64,000 bases of DNA, taken from positions 23,287 through 87,286 of the forward strand of contig DATNFU010000029.1 in the NCBI GenBank assembly GCA_035606235.1. Direction: 5' to 3'. The DNA is from 66-474 sp035606235. Lineage in GTDB: Bacteria > Pseudomonadota > Gammaproteobacteria > Xanthomonadales > Rhodanobacteraceae. Positions 43,858 to 52,739 of this stretch are shown piece by piece. Below the pieces are notes generated by a model. It made no database searches and was not told the DNA's origin. It saw only the letters and a program-made list of their open reading frames with translations. Each line of letters starts with the position of its first letter. Position 1 is the first letter of the stretch. A program made the translations under genes and the position numbers.

Positions 43858-44478
43858 TCAAGGCAGATCCAGGCGCTGTCCGTTCCACCAGCGCCCAAGT
43901 ACGCGGTGCTCGGTTTTGCCCAGCAGGCTGTGCACCAGCGCGAATTCGCGGACCCTCCAGCTGATTGCCGGCACTGCTTCCGGCGCGAGCAGCCGATCGT
44001 CGTACAACAAGGTGATGTGCGGGGTGAAGCGGCGCTCGACGTAGCGCCCCGAGCCTGCCGCGCGCAGCCGCTCCCCCAGTTCGTGTTGTAGCGCGAACAG
44101 CGGTGCATTCGCTTCGGCGTCGCCGCGCAGTACGCAAGGGCGCTTGCGCGCGTGGCCGGCGAAGCTCGCCACGCAATCGAAAGCCACCTCGAACGGCTGC
44201 ATCGCCACGCGTGCGGCCACCTCGCCCGCCATTGCCAGCAGCGATTCCGGCAAGCCGTGGTGATCGCCGAGGTGGTGGAGGGTGACATGCACGCGATCAG
44301 CGCGCAGTGGACTCCCGCGCAAACCGTGTCGCGTGCGCAGCGCCTGCGCAAGTTCGACGATGCGCGCAGCGGCAGCCTGATCCGGATACACCGCAAAGAA
44401 TAACCGGTCGGTGGGCCTGCCCAGGTCGAACCCGCCGAGGGGGATCTGGCCGGATGGCGGTGGTCGCGATTTCGGCAT
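43858..44478 (-). CDS. thpR: RNA 2',3'-cyclic phosphodiesterase ThpR (2'-5' RNA ligase family)
   Basis: 206 aa. Two H-x-T/S-x motifs, HVTLHHLG and HITLLYDD, mark the LigT/ThpR 2H phosphoesterase. It opens or seals 2',5'-linked tRNA ends in vitro. 'RLFFAVYPDQAAAARIV' at the start is family-typical. Start at ATG 44478 (MPKSRPPP); sequence beyond does not belong. Converges with the preceding exported gene. Confidence 0.9.
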   Translation of the reverse strand: MPKSRPPPSGQIPLGGFDLGRPTDRLFFAVYPDQAAAARIVELAQALRTRHGLRGSPLRADRVHVTLHHLGDHHGLPESLLAMAGEVAARVAMQPFEVAFDCVASFAGHARKRPCVLRGDAEANAPLFALQHELGERLRAAGSGRYVERRFTPHITLLYDDRLLAPEAVPAISWRVREFALVHSLLGKTEHRVLGRWWNGQRLDLP

Positions 44479-44593
44479 CTGTATTGCGGCCGATCCAACG
44501 TCTTCGTGATCATCGCATCCCGTGACAAAATCTGCACGGGCTGAATGGCCGCCGGGGCGGCGATCTCGCGCGCAATCGATGCGCGGCTTGCGA

Positions 44594-45787
44594 TTACCTT
44601 CCAGGCCCACCTGCTGACGCGCGATGTTCGATATCGCGCTCGATGATCGCGTACAGCGCTTGCGTGAAACGCACCGCATCGCGCGCGGCAAGATGCGACC
44701 ATTCCGGCAACCAGAATCCCTGCAATTCCGGATGGTCCTGGAAGTGCACGCCGGGCGCACCGGTTTTCGCGAGCAGTACATCCCAGGTCTTGGCGCGCGG
44801 AAACACCTTGTCTTCGAATGCGAGGTATTTCTCCGCGCTGGGCGGGCGCACGAAGATCACTTCCACGTTGCGCATGCGCAGTTTGGCAACCGCCGTAGCC
44901 GCGCGCGTGATCTGTTCATCCACCGTTTTCTGCAACTGCGCGGGTGTCGGATCATCCGGCTGCGGCGCTAGGTGTTGCGCCCAGATGCCTTGCGCCAGCG
45001 CGCGATATTGCGGATCCTTTTCGAGCTTGTCCCAGATATGGCTGGCGCGATCTTCTTCCGCCACCACCTTCAGCTTGCGCACGGGCGCGCGCTGACGCAG
45101 ACCCGGCCGTGCCGGCCACCAATCCTGCCGTGCCAGCACCGTGGGCAGCGCGAAATCGGAATCGTCGAACGCAAGATACGGTTCGACGAAATGCATGGAC
45201 AGCCATTGGCCCACGCGCTGCGAGGGCGACTGCTTGCGGGAATACTTGAGCACTCCGCGACGCGCCGCAAAGCCGCTGAAAAAAAGTTCCGGCGCCACAC
45301 CGACCATTAGCCGGCTGTTGCGGAAATTGGGGTCGTCGGCCAGATCCTCCAGCGCGAACATCGGCGAGGTGCCTTCGAGTGCAAGCTGTATCGGGCGCTG
45401 GCCGGAAAGTTTCTGCCATACCGGCAATTGCAGGTCGAACAGCATGCGCGACGAACCGATCAGCACGGTCGCGTTGGCACCTTCGCCATTGTCAATGCGG
45501 CGGCGTTGCGTTGCCCACAAGGCGTCGCTGTCTGCGATTTCCGGCGCAACCCCGTAGCTGCGCCAATGCCATTCCCACGCGCCCAGCATCAGCAGCAACA
45601 TTACCAGCGCGGCCAGCATGATCGCACCCCACTTGCGATCGGGGATGTCGCGCTCCGGCACCGGCTGCGCCACGCCGGGGCGATCGGACGCGGTCAGGCG
45701 CAGACCGGGGCGCGCCGGCTCGTTGGGCGCAACAGCCGGGGCTGATGCCAGCGCCGCTGGATCAGAACTGAAAGTAGATAAACGCAT
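44594..45787 (-). CDS. membrane-anchored SGNH-like protein paired with the MBOAT gene
   Basis: 397 aa. A cytosolic Pro/Ala-rich N-terminus, one helix (about 55-76, 'AIMLAALVMLLLMLGAWEW'), then a periplasmic domain with 'VLIGSSRMLFDLQL' (SGNH block with serine in GSSR), 'EVIFVRPPSAEKYLA' and the terminal 'LPEWSHLAARDA' (His in the W-S-H motif). These fit an SGNH esterase/acyltransferase that receives an acyl group from the MBOAT. Start codon lies within the 3' end of the MBOAT gene (26-base overlap), so translation is coupled. Target polymer unknown. Confidence 0.8.
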   Translation of the reverse strand: MRLSTFSSDPAALASAPAVAPNEPARPGLRLTASDRPGVAQPVPERDIPDRKWGAIMLAALVMLLLMLGAWEWHWRSYGVAPEIADSDALWATQRRRIDNGEGANATVLIGSSRMLFDLQLPVWQKLSGQRPIQLALEGTSPMFALEDLADDPNFRNSRLMVGVAPELFFSGFAARRGVLKYSRKQSPSQRVGQWLSMHFVEPYLAFDDSDFALPTVLARQDWWPARPGLRQRAPVRKLKVVAEEDRASHIWDKLEKDPQYRALAQGIWAQHLAPQPDDPTPAQLQKTVDEQITRAATAVAKLRMRNVEVIFVRPPSAEKYLAFEDKVFPRAKTWDVLLAKTGAPGVHFQDHPELQGFWLPEWSHLAARDAVRFTQALYAIIERDIEHRASAGGPGR

Positions 45788-47177
45788 TGCCGTTGCCTTG
45801 CGTTGCGATGATCGCGAAACCCATGACCGCCCAGGTGCAGGCGAGCACGGCCGCCGGTGCACGCGCCAGCACCGATTCCAGCGTGCGGCTGCGCATCAGC
45901 CAGTGCGTGGTCACCAGTCCGGTGATGATCGCGGCCACCACGATCAGCGATTCGGCGGTGAGCAGCGGCGCCGCTTTGGTGTTGCTTCCGGCCATGCCGC
46001 GCAATACGACCCAGGCGCGCGAAAAAGTCTTGGCGCGGAAGAACACCCAGGTCACATTGATCAAGGTGTAAGTGAGTAGCCCGAGCACCAGCAGCATCCA
46101 CGCATTCGGCCGGAAGCCCGAAAAGCGCTTGCGCAGCGCGCGCTCGCCGGCCAGGTAGATACCGTGCAAACCACCCCAGGCGACGAAGGTCCAGTTGGCG
46201 CCGTGCCACAAGCCGCCCAGCAACATCGTGGTCATCAGCGCTGCATAGGTGCGGCGCGGCCCATGGCGATTGCCGCCAAGCGGGATATAGAGATAGTCGC
46301 GCAACCACGACGACAACGTGATGTGCCAGCGCCGCCAGAAATCGGAGAAGCCCACCGCCGCATACGGAAAACGGAAATTGTCCGGCATCGCGAAGCCCAG
46401 ACACATCGCCACGCCGATCGCGATCGTTGAATAGCCGGCGAAGTCGCAGAAGATCTGCCCACTGAAAGCCAGCGTGCCCATCCACGCATGCAGCGCGCCG
46501 GGAATCTTGTCGGTGTCGTAGACCTTTTCCGCCACCTGCGCGAGAAAGCCGTCCGCCAAAACCACCTTGTTGAACAGACCGATGGTGATCAGCACCAGCC
46601 CGAAGCGCAGCTGCTGCGCGCTCGCGCGGCGCGGCTGCTCGAACTGCGGCACCAGTTCGGTCGGGCGCGTGATCGGCCCTGCAACAAGATGCGGAAAGAA
46701 CGTCACGAACAGCGCGTAATCCAGAAAATTGCGCGCCGGCAGCGCGCGCTTGAGGTACACGTCCAGCGTGTAGGACATGGTCGCGAACGTATAGAACGAG
46801 ATGCCCACCGGCAGCACGATGTCCGGCGCGGGCGCGTGATACGTCACGCCGAACGAAGCCAGCAGCGCGGTGAAATTGGCCAAGAGGAATCCGCCGTACT
46901 TGAAGTAGCCGAGCATGCCGAGGTTGGCGACCACCGACAGCAGCATCCAGGCGCGACGCGCGAGCGGACGCTGCGCTTTCACCAGACCCTGCGCGGCGTA
47001 CCAATCCACCACCGTCGAAATCCAGAGCAGGATCACGAACGGCGGATTCCACGCGGCGTAAAAAATGTAGCTCGCGATCAGCAGGTTGACCTTGCGAGTC
47101 TTCCAGCCGAGCGGCAGCGAATGGATCACGAGCACGATCGCAAGGAACGCGACGAAGGTCAGCGAGTTGAAGACCAT
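45762..47177 (-). CDS. MBOAT-family O-acyltransferase (AlgI/DltB-like)
   Basis: 471 aa polytopic membrane enzyme that moves acyl groups across the inner membrane for O-acetylation of an exported polysaccharide. Invariant blocks: 'FWRRWHITLSSWLRDYLYIPLGG' and 'LLGGLWHGANWTFVAWGGLHG' (the catalytic His). The N-terminus 'MVFNSLTFVAFLAIVLVIHSLP' is the AlgI-type. Ends 'FIYFQF'. Coupled to the SGNH gene downstream. No alginate or other exopolysaccharide genes are near, so it may modify a wall or envelope glycan. Confidence 0.93.
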   Translation of the reverse strand: MVFNSLTFVAFLAIVLVIHSLPLGWKTRKVNLLIASYIFYAAWNPPFVILLWISTVVDWYAAQGLVKAQRPLARRAWMLLSVVANLGMLGYFKYGGFLLANFTALLASFGVTYHAPAPDIVLPVGISFYTFATMSYTLDVYLKRALPARNFLDYALFVTFFPHLVAGPITRPTELVPQFEQPRRASAQQLRFGLVLITIGLFNKVVLADGFLAQVAEKVYDTDKIPGALHAWMGTLAFSGQIFCDFAGYSTIAIGVAMCLGFAMPDNFRFPYAAVGFSDFWRRWHITLSSWLRDYLYIPLGGNRHGPRRTYAALMTTMLLGGLWHGANWTFVAWGGLHGIYLAGERALRKRFSGFRPNAWMLLVLGLLTYTLINVTWVFFRAKTFSRAWVVLRGMAGSNTKAAPLLTAESLIVVAAIITGLVTTHWLMRSRTLESVLARAPAAVLACTWAVMGFAIIATQGNGNAFIYFQF

Positions 47178-47383
47178 TGCGGCCCACCCTTCCCCAAGGC
47201 GGCCGGAGTATGTCAGAACCGGGCGGGCGTGCCAGTGCCATCAAACTGCGGGTGATGGCCAAGCTCGGCGCTCCGGAAGATCGTTCGCTCCAGGGTCAAA
47301 CCTTTCCCGACACACCTTGAGCATGAGTGGCAAGCCCAAGCGCAAAGCTCGTGATTCGATACCGCGCCGCGAACGGCCTTCCT

Positions 47384-48472
47384 TCAGGCGGCGTTGGCGT
47401 CGAGCTTCCAAGTCGTGGCAGCGGAAGCCAGCCGGTTGCGACCACGCAGCTTGGCACTGTACAGCGCTGCATCGGCCTGGCGGATCCAGTCGCGCGCGTC
47501 GCGTGTGCCGGCATCCACCTGGGCGATGCCGATGCTGAGCGTGCAGCGCAAATCCTCCGCCTGCTCGAAAGTGGCCGCGTGCACGCTGGCGCGGATGCGC
47601 TCGGCGATTTGGGTGGCGATCGCCGCGTCCACGCCGGTCAACACCACGCCGAATTCATCGCCACCGTAGCGGCCGGCAAGGTCGCCTTCACGCATGCTGC
47701 GGCGGATGATCGCGCCCACGCGCCCGATCACGTCGTCGCCGACGATATGGCCGTAGTAATCGTTGATCTGCTTGAAATGATCGATGTCGATCATCAGCAA
47801 CGATGCATTGATTCCATGCGTGCCATGGCGTTCCAGCACAGTGGCCACGGCTTCCTCCCAATGTGTGCGGTTGAGCAGGTCACTCAATCCATCCATGCTG
47901 CTGAGATGCGCCAGCAACCGGTTCTGCTGATGCACGCGCCGGTTCAGATGATTGGCCATGGCACTGACCGCGAGCGGGTAAAGCATCGCCAGCGGAAGAC
48001 TCGCGAGCAGCTCCGGCTGCGTGGTCGTCAGCATTTCACGGAAGCCGAATATCTCGCCCGCCAGCAGGCCGGCGAGGATTTGCAGGAACAAGCCGCGCGC
48101 CAGCAACGGCCAGCCACCCACGCCCATGCAATCCATCGCCAGCATGGTGATCAGCAACGCACTCGGCAACGGGTTGAAATGCATCATGACGACCCAGAAC
48201 CCGCCCGCCACGGAATCAACCAGGATGCTGGTGCGCTCGACGTGCATGGGATGCGGATGCCGTTGCGCCAGCAGGCTCGCCAGGTGGGGCCAGAGCAGGC
48301 CGTAAAACGCCAGCAACGGCCAGATTGCCGCCGGCGCGTGCTGTCGATGGAGCACCACTCCGACCATTGCCGCGCCAAGCCCCAGTCCGATCGATCGCAA
48401 GAGATGCACACCGGCGATGAAACGCAAAGCGTGGATACGAGCTGATTGCGGCTGGATAACGGACGGAGACAT
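47384..48472 (-). CDS. diguanylate cyclase with MASE2 membrane sensor (GGDEF)
   Basis: 362 aa, makes c-di-GMP. The N-terminal about 180 residues are a MASE2 domain (six helices; 'HVERTSILVDSVAGGFWVVMMHF', 'LLITMLAMDCMGVGG'), as in DgcC/AdrA. Then GGDEF with intact active site 'RYGGDEFGVVL' and a product-inhibition I-site RxxD five residues before GGDEF ('REGD'). AGGAGGAG precedes ATG 48472. Single-gene unit, divergent from the VOC-family gene. Likely active. Confidence 0.93.
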   Translation of the reverse strand: MSPSVIQPQSARIHALRFIAGVHLLRSIGLGLGAAMVGVVLHRQHAPAAIWPLLAFYGLLWPHLASLLAQRHPHPMHVERTSILVDSVAGGFWVVMMHFNPLPSALLITMLAMDCMGVGGWPLLARGLFLQILAGLLAGEIFGFREMLTTTQPELLASLPLAMLYPLAVSAMANHLNRRVHQQNRLLAHLSSMDGLSDLLNRTHWEEAVATVLERHGTHGINASLLMIDIDHFKQINDYYGHIVGDDVIGRVGAIIRRSMREGDLAGRYGGDEFGVVLTGVDAAIATQIAERIRASVHAATFEQAEDLRCTLSIGIAQVDAGTRDARDWIRQADAALYSAKLRGRNRLASAATTWKLDANAA

Positions 48473-48708
48473 GGTCGCTCCTCCTGCGGAGTTCATCAGG
48501 AAGAGAGCAAACGCGATGCCACGCGCGCGAACGAGTGTGATGCGGTTAACGCTACGGTCCGTGGCGACACAGAATGTAACGCGGAGCGCGCATTATTGGC
48601 ACGGTGCTTCGATCGACCGCCTGCAAAAACCGTCGCTTGCGCGCGGACATGTCGAACTTTGCATTCGCCGCTCGTCGAACATGCACTGCACCCCTCGGAG
48701 GAACCGCG

Positions 48709-49206
48709 ATGAACAGCAACGTCCGTTTCCAGCGCATCACGCCGTTTCTGTGGTTCGACAGCCAGGCTGAACAGGCGGCGGCGTTCTATGTTTCGATTTT
48801 CGAGAACTCGAAGATCACGGGTACGACCCGCTATACCCGCGAAAGCGCCAGCGCTTCCGGACAACCGGAAGGTTCGGTGATGACGGTGGCGTTCCAGCTC
48901 GATGGCCAGGAGTTCACCGCCCTCAACGGCGGTCCGGCCTTCAAATTCAACGAAGCGCTATCGCTGGTAGTGCACTGCAAGTCGCAGGACGAGGTGGATT
49001 ACTACTGGCGCCGCCTTGCAGCAGATCCGGATCTCGGCCAGTGCGGCTGGCTGAAGGATCGGTTCGGCGTGTCGTGGCAGATCGTGCCCGACGAGATGGT
49101 CGCATTGATCTCACAGCCCGACGCGGCAAAGGCCCGCAAGGTGGTCGACGCACTGATGAAGATGAAAAAGATTGAGCTGGCGGCGCTGCGCAAAGCGGCT
49201 GCATGA
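48709..49206 (+). CDS. VOC-superfamily protein (PhnB/3-demethylubiquinone-like)
   Basis: 165 aa, glyoxalase/VOC fold of the '3-demethylubiquinone-9 3-methyltransferase' Pfam type, which is not a real methyltransferase. Visible: 'ITPFLWFDSQAEQAAAFYVSIFENSKI', 'GSVMTVAFQLDGQEFTALNGGP', 'CGWLKDRFGVSWQIVP'. Start 48709 after GGAGG. Ends with a helical tail of 'MKMKKIEL'. Function unassigned. Confidence 0.88.
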   Translation: MNSNVRFQRITPFLWFDSQAEQAAAFYVSIFENSKITGTTRYTRESASASGQPEGSVMTVAFQLDGQEFTALNGGPAFKFNEALSLVVHCKSQDEVDYYWRRLAADPDLGQCGWLKDRFGVSWQIVPDEMVALISQPDAAKARKVVDALMKMKKIELAALRKAAA

Positions 49207-49320
49207 ACGCCACCTGCCCCAGCCAGGAGAGAGGCGACGCGCGTTTTTGCGGCGATACCTGATTCCACATCTCGGTCTTGAGGTGCCAAGGGCCGTCACC
49301 GCCGCGATGCAGCACACGTA

Positions 49321-49354
49321 AATCACGGCGATCCCGCGCGGGATCGCCGTGATT
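49321..49354. terminator. 34-base perfect palindrome between convergent genes
   Basis: The 34 bases form a perfect inverted repeat (17-base arms) with no loop bases. It lies between the VOC-family gene (+) and the methyltransferase gene (-). No U-run follows, so it might act as a bidirectional terminator with Rho-independent weakness, or as a protein-binding site or cruciform. Nothing else in 49207-49372. Confidence 0.7.
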
Positions 49355-49372
49355 GATCGGTTCATCGATGGA

Positions 49373-50143
49373 TCAACCCGCCGGTTTGCGGAACCGGTAG
49401 ATGAATTGATCGGTGTGACCACGGATCGACTTGTCGAACACCTTGGCGGTGTGCGGATCGTTGGGGTTGCGCAGCGCGTCGCTTTCACCGTCGAACTTGA
49501 AGCCCGCGGCTTCCACTTCCTTCTTCACCAGCAGCGGATCGATGCGGTGCAAGGTATCGGTGGCGCTCGCGCCCGAGCCTTGCGCCGCGGCATGATCGAT
49601 CACCACGAACACCCCGCCCGGTTTCAATGCATCGAACACCTGCTTGTCGAACGCAGCCATGTCCACCGGCCCCATGAACGGATCGTGGTAGTCGTGGTAG
49701 TTCTGCGAGGTGAACACCACGTCCACCTTGGTCGGTACACTCAGGTGAGCCGCCGGCTCCTTCAACAGCGTGACATTCTTGTAATGCGGCGCGGCGACCA
49801 GCGACTGCCAATTGGCGTAGCTCTTGGCGCTGAATTTGTCCATCTCGTTTGGCCAGACCGTATAGACGTGTCCGTTGGGGCCCACGATGGCGCTGAACAC
49901 ACGCGTCCAGTAGCCCGAGCCTGGTACCAGCTCGAGCACACTATCGCCGGGTTTGACGCCGGTGAACGCCATCACCGCGGCGACCTGGCGGCGCGCGTCA
50001 TCCTTGCGATCGGCAGAACGGGCGGAATCGTTGATCGCGGCGGTGACATACGCCGGCGGGGCGGCAGTGGCGCCGGGCGCAGGCTGGGCCAGCGCGACGG
50101 CCGGCACGAGCACAATCAATGCAGCAAGCAATCGCGTACGCAT
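49373..50143 (-). CDS. exported class I SAM-methyltransferase-like protein
   Basis: 256 aa, with a clear signal peptide (LLAALIVLVPAVALAQPAPG). The mature part is methyltransferase-like: 'GVKPGDSVLELVPGSGYWTRVFSAIVGPNGHVYTVWP' (motif I has ELVPGSG, typical of the family), then 'HDYHDPFMGPVD' and 'LKPGGVFVVIDHAA'. SAM is not known in the periplasm, so the protein may use another ligand or be inactive as a methyltransferase. AAGGAG precedes the ATG at 50143. Such proteins are widespread in Xanthomonadales and Sphingomonads; no function assigned. Confidence 0.82.
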   Translation of the reverse strand: MRTRLLAALIVLVPAVALAQPAPGATAAPPAYVTAAINDSARSADRKDDARRQVAAVMAFTGVKPGDSVLELVPGSGYWTRVFSAIVGPNGHVYTVWPNEMDKFSAKSYANWQSLVAAPHYKNVTLLKEPAAHLSVPTKVDVVFTSQNYHDYHDPFMGPVDMAAFDKQVFDALKPGGVFVVIDHAAAQGSGASATDTLHRIDPLLVKKEVEAAGFKFDGESDALRNPNDPHTAKVFDKSIRGHTDQFIYRFRKPAG

Positions 50144-50330
50144 GACAGACTCCTTCAGGCATCCATGACAGGGGCAGCGCCGCCCATTGTGCTCGCAAAA
50201 GGTGAAGGCCGCGCGCGTGACTTTCGGCATCCCCGACTTGCGTTGGCGAAAATTGACATTGCGCACTGCCAAGCTGGCGTCAGCCTTGCAACAATGCTTC
50301 CCGACGCGGGCGATCTTCGTAGCGCATCGA

Positions 50331-51734
50331 ATGGCACCTCTCGTGAGCAATATTTCTTCCCTGCCCCGCCAGCATCTGGAATCCGGCATCCGCGCGCGTC
50401 TGGATCACGTGCTGGATACGCTGGTCGATGCCGTCTGCATCGTCGACCCGGACGGGCATTTCGTCTACACCAGCGCGGCTTGTGAACGCATCTTCGGCTA
50501 CACGCCGCAGGAACTGCGCGGCCGGCAGATGCTGGAATTGGTCCACCCCGATGATCGCGCGCGAACGCTGGCCATGGCTGCCGCGATCATGCAGGGCGAG
50601 CTCAGCACCAGCTTTGAAAACCGCTACATCCGCAAGGATGGCAGCGTCGCGCACATCATGTGGTCCGCGCGCTGGTCCCAGCAGGACGGCGTGCGCATCG
50701 CCGTGGCGCGCGACATCACCGAGCACAAGCACGCGGCGGCCGTGCAGGCCGCGTTATTGGCGATCTCCGAGGCGGCGCACACCGCCAGCGATCTGGGCGA
50801 CCTGTTCCGGCAAATCCACGCAATCATCGGAGGGCTGCTGCCGGCGCGCAATTTCTTCGTCGCACTGCACGACGCCCAGACAGACACCCTGAGCTTCCCC
50901 TACTTCGTGGATGAGCACGATGCACCGCCCGCGCCGCAACCGCTCGGCTCCGGCACGCTCAGCGCGGAAGTGATCCGCAGCGGCGAGGCGTTGCTGCTGA
51001 AGTCGGGCGAGCAGCACGCGCTGCCTGCACGGGTGCGCCGCCCGTTCATCGGCAGCGATTCTCTGGACTGGCTGGGCGTGCCGCTGCACTCGCGCGGCCG
51101 CACGATCGGCGCGCTGGTGGTGCAGAGCTATTCCGGCGAAACGCGCTACACCGAACGCGACAAGCAACTGCTGCAATTTGTTTGCGCCCAGGTTGCTGCC
51201 GCGATCGAGCGCAAACAGACCGAAACCTGGTTGCGGCATATCGCGCAACACGACACCTTGACCAACCTGCCCAACCGCAAGCTGTTCGATGACCGCCTGC
51301 AGGCCGCGCTGGCGCGCGTCGCACGCGATTCGGAGATGCTGGCGCTGCTGTACATCGATATCGACCGCTTCAAATCCATCAACGACACACTGGGTCACGG
51401 GGTCGGCGACCGGCTGCTGCACGAAGTCGCGCAGCGCATCGTCAGTTGCGTGCGTGAAACCGATACGGTCGGGCGGATGGGCGGGGACGAATTCGTCGTA
51501 CTGCTGACCGGCATCCGGACCCCGCAGAGCGCGATGATCGCGGCGGAGAAGATCCTGGCTGGGCTGCAATCACCATTTGAACTCACCGAGGGGCCGCTGT
51601 CGATCGCCGCAAGCATCGGCGTCGCACTCTACCCCGGCCACGGCAGCGACGCCCAGCATCTGGTGCGCGAAGCCGATCACGCCATGTATGCGGCCAAGAA
51701 CGCCGGCGGCAATCACTGCTGGATGGTGGGGTAA
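50331..51734 (+). CDS. PAS-GAF-GGDEF diguanylate cyclase
   Basis: 467 aa. PAS (about 25-130, 'DAVCIVDPDGHFVYTSAACERIFGY'), GAF (about 150-300, 'GLLPARNFFVALHDAQTDTLSFPYFVDEHDAP'), GGDEF (about 305-465) with 'DTLTNLPNRKLFDDRL', catalytic 'GRMGGDEFVVLL' and inhibitory RxxD at -5 ('RETD'). All residues for c-di-GMP synthesis are present. No membrane helix, so it senses a cytosolic signal. The start (ATG 50331) has no strong ribosome site. Confidence 0.92.
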   Translation: MAPLVSNISSLPRQHLESGIRARLDHVLDTLVDAVCIVDPDGHFVYTSAACERIFGYTPQELRGRQMLELVHPDDRARTLAMAAAIMQGELSTSFENRYIRKDGSVAHIMWSARWSQQDGVRIAVARDITEHKHAAAVQAALLAISEAAHTASDLGDLFRQIHAIIGGLLPARNFFVALHDAQTDTLSFPYFVDEHDAPPAPQPLGSGTLSAEVIRSGEALLLKSGEQHALPARVRRPFIGSDSLDWLGVPLHSRGRTIGALVVQSYSGETRYTERDKQLLQFVCAQVAAAIERKQTETWLRHIAQHDTLTNLPNRKLFDDRLQAALARVARDSEMLALLYIDIDRFKSINDTLGHGVGDRLLHEVAQRIVSCVRETDTVGRMGGDEFVVLLTGIRTPQSAMIAAEKILAGLQSPFELTEGPLSIAASIGVALYPGHGSDAQHLVREADHAMYAAKNAGGNHCWMVG

Positions 51735-51811
51735 TCCCCGCCCGCGGCGGGCTCCTTCGCGATGCACAGACGCAACCGTCGGGTTGCATTCCATCGCCGG
51801 CTTGATTAATG

Positions 51812-51829
51812 TGCAACTGTAAAGTTGCA
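51812..51829. promoter_or_regulatory. palindromic operator upstream of the SRPBCC/arsR pair
   Basis: TGCAACT-GTAA-AGTTGCA, with 7-base perfect arms and a 4-base spacer, ends 15 bases before the SRPBCC start. A further half-site GTTGCATT occurs at 51783-51790. The ArsR-family gene is second in the pair, so auto-repression of the operon from this site is likely. Confidence 0.72.
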
Positions 51830-51844
51830 TTTCGGAAACTGCAC

Positions 51845-52339
51845 ATGGGCAGCAGCACCGATCGCATCGAGAAACAGGTTCACCTCATGGCGCCGCGCGA
51901 GCGCGTCTGGCGGGCGCTCAGCGAATCCGCCCGTTTCGGCAGCTGGTTCGGCGTGACCTTCGACGGGCCGTTCGTCGAAGGCGGGCGGGTGACCGGCAAG
52001 ATCACTCCGACCCAAGTGGACGCCGAAGTGGCCGCGATGCAGAAGCCGTACGAAGGCACCCGGTTCGAATGGCTGGTGGAGAAGATCGAACCGATGCGGC
52101 GCATTTGCTTCCGCTGGCACCCGTTCGGAGTGGAGAAGCACGTCGACGCCAGCGAACCCATGACGCTGGTCGTGTTCGAACTGCACGACGCGCCGGGCGG
52201 CATCCTGCTGACCGTCACCGAATCGGGCTTCGACAAACTGCCGGCGGAGCGTCGCGCACGCGCGTTCGCCGCCAACGAGGGCGGCTGGGCGCACCAGATG
52301 CGCTTGATCGAAAAATACCTCGCGTCTGGATACGCCTGA
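51845..52339 (+). CDS. SRPBCC (AHSA1-like) domain protein
   Basis: 164 aa, ligand-binding helix-grip fold. 'IEKQVHLMAPRERVWRALSESARFGSWFGVTFDGPF' (start of the fold), 'FRWHPFGVEKH', and the end 'GGWAHQMRLIEKYL'. Usual for proteins paired with ArsR-type repressors. Function unknown; possibly binds a hydrophobic ligand. ATG 51845 (MGSSTDR); an upstream in-frame ATG (51809) would sit before the operator and is unlikely. 14 bases separate its stop from the arsR-like start. Confidence 0.88.
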   Translation: MGSSTDRIEKQVHLMAPRERVWRALSESARFGSWFGVTFDGPFVEGGRVTGKITPTQVDAEVAAMQKPYEGTRFEWLVEKIEPMRRICFRWHPFGVEKHVDASEPMTLVVFELHDAPGGILLTVTESGFDKLPAERRARAFAANEGGWAHQMRLIEKYLASGYA

Positions 52340-52352
52340 GGTCGTTGCAACG

Positions 52353-52721
52353 ATGCCTCGCTCACGCACCAGAACCGGCGCGCGGCGCAAAACCGGGCTG
52401 CGCGCCAGCTTGTGCCACGCCGCGCCGATCTTCGCCGCACTCGGTGATGGAACGCGAGTGCGCCTGATCGCCACGTTGTGCGCGGGCGGCGCGCTGTCCA
52501 CCGCGCAGCTTACGGCCGGCGCCGCAATCACGCGTCAGGCGGTGACCAAGCATCTGCACGTGCTGGCCGATGCCGGCTTGGTGCGGGATGTGAAACAGGG
52601 CCGCGAACGTCGCTGGCAGTTCGAGCCGTCACGCATCGAGGAAGCACGCCGCTCGCTGGATGCGATTTCGCAACAGTGGGATCAGGCGCTGTCGCGACTG
52701 AAGAAATTCGTGGAAGCTTGA
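52353..52721 (+). CDS. ArsR-family winged-helix regulator
   Basis: 122 aa. 'IFAALGDGTRVRLIATLCAGGALSTAQLTAGAAITRQAVTKHLHVLADAGLV' is a typical ArsR HTH, followed by wing 'QGRERRWQFEP'. No metal-binding cysteine pattern such as CxC, so not a metal sensor of the ArsR/SmtB type; more like the SRPBCC-linked subgroup. Together with the preceding gene and the palindrome 51812-51829 this forms a self-contained two-gene unit. Confidence 0.92.
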   Translation: MPRSRTRTGARRKTGLRASLCHAAPIFAALGDGTRVRLIATLCAGGALSTAQLTAGAAITRQAVTKHLHVLADAGLVRDVKQGRERRWQFEPSRIEEARRSLDAISQQWDQALSRLKKFVEA

Positions 52722-52739
52722 TCGGCCGGATCAACGTCG

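Noticed and set aside
45694..47262. 522-residue open frame on - in another frame of the MBOAT gene
   Set aside because: The MBOAT frame has the catalytic RRWHITLS and WHG motifs; this frame has none and is Arg/Ala/Gly shadow.
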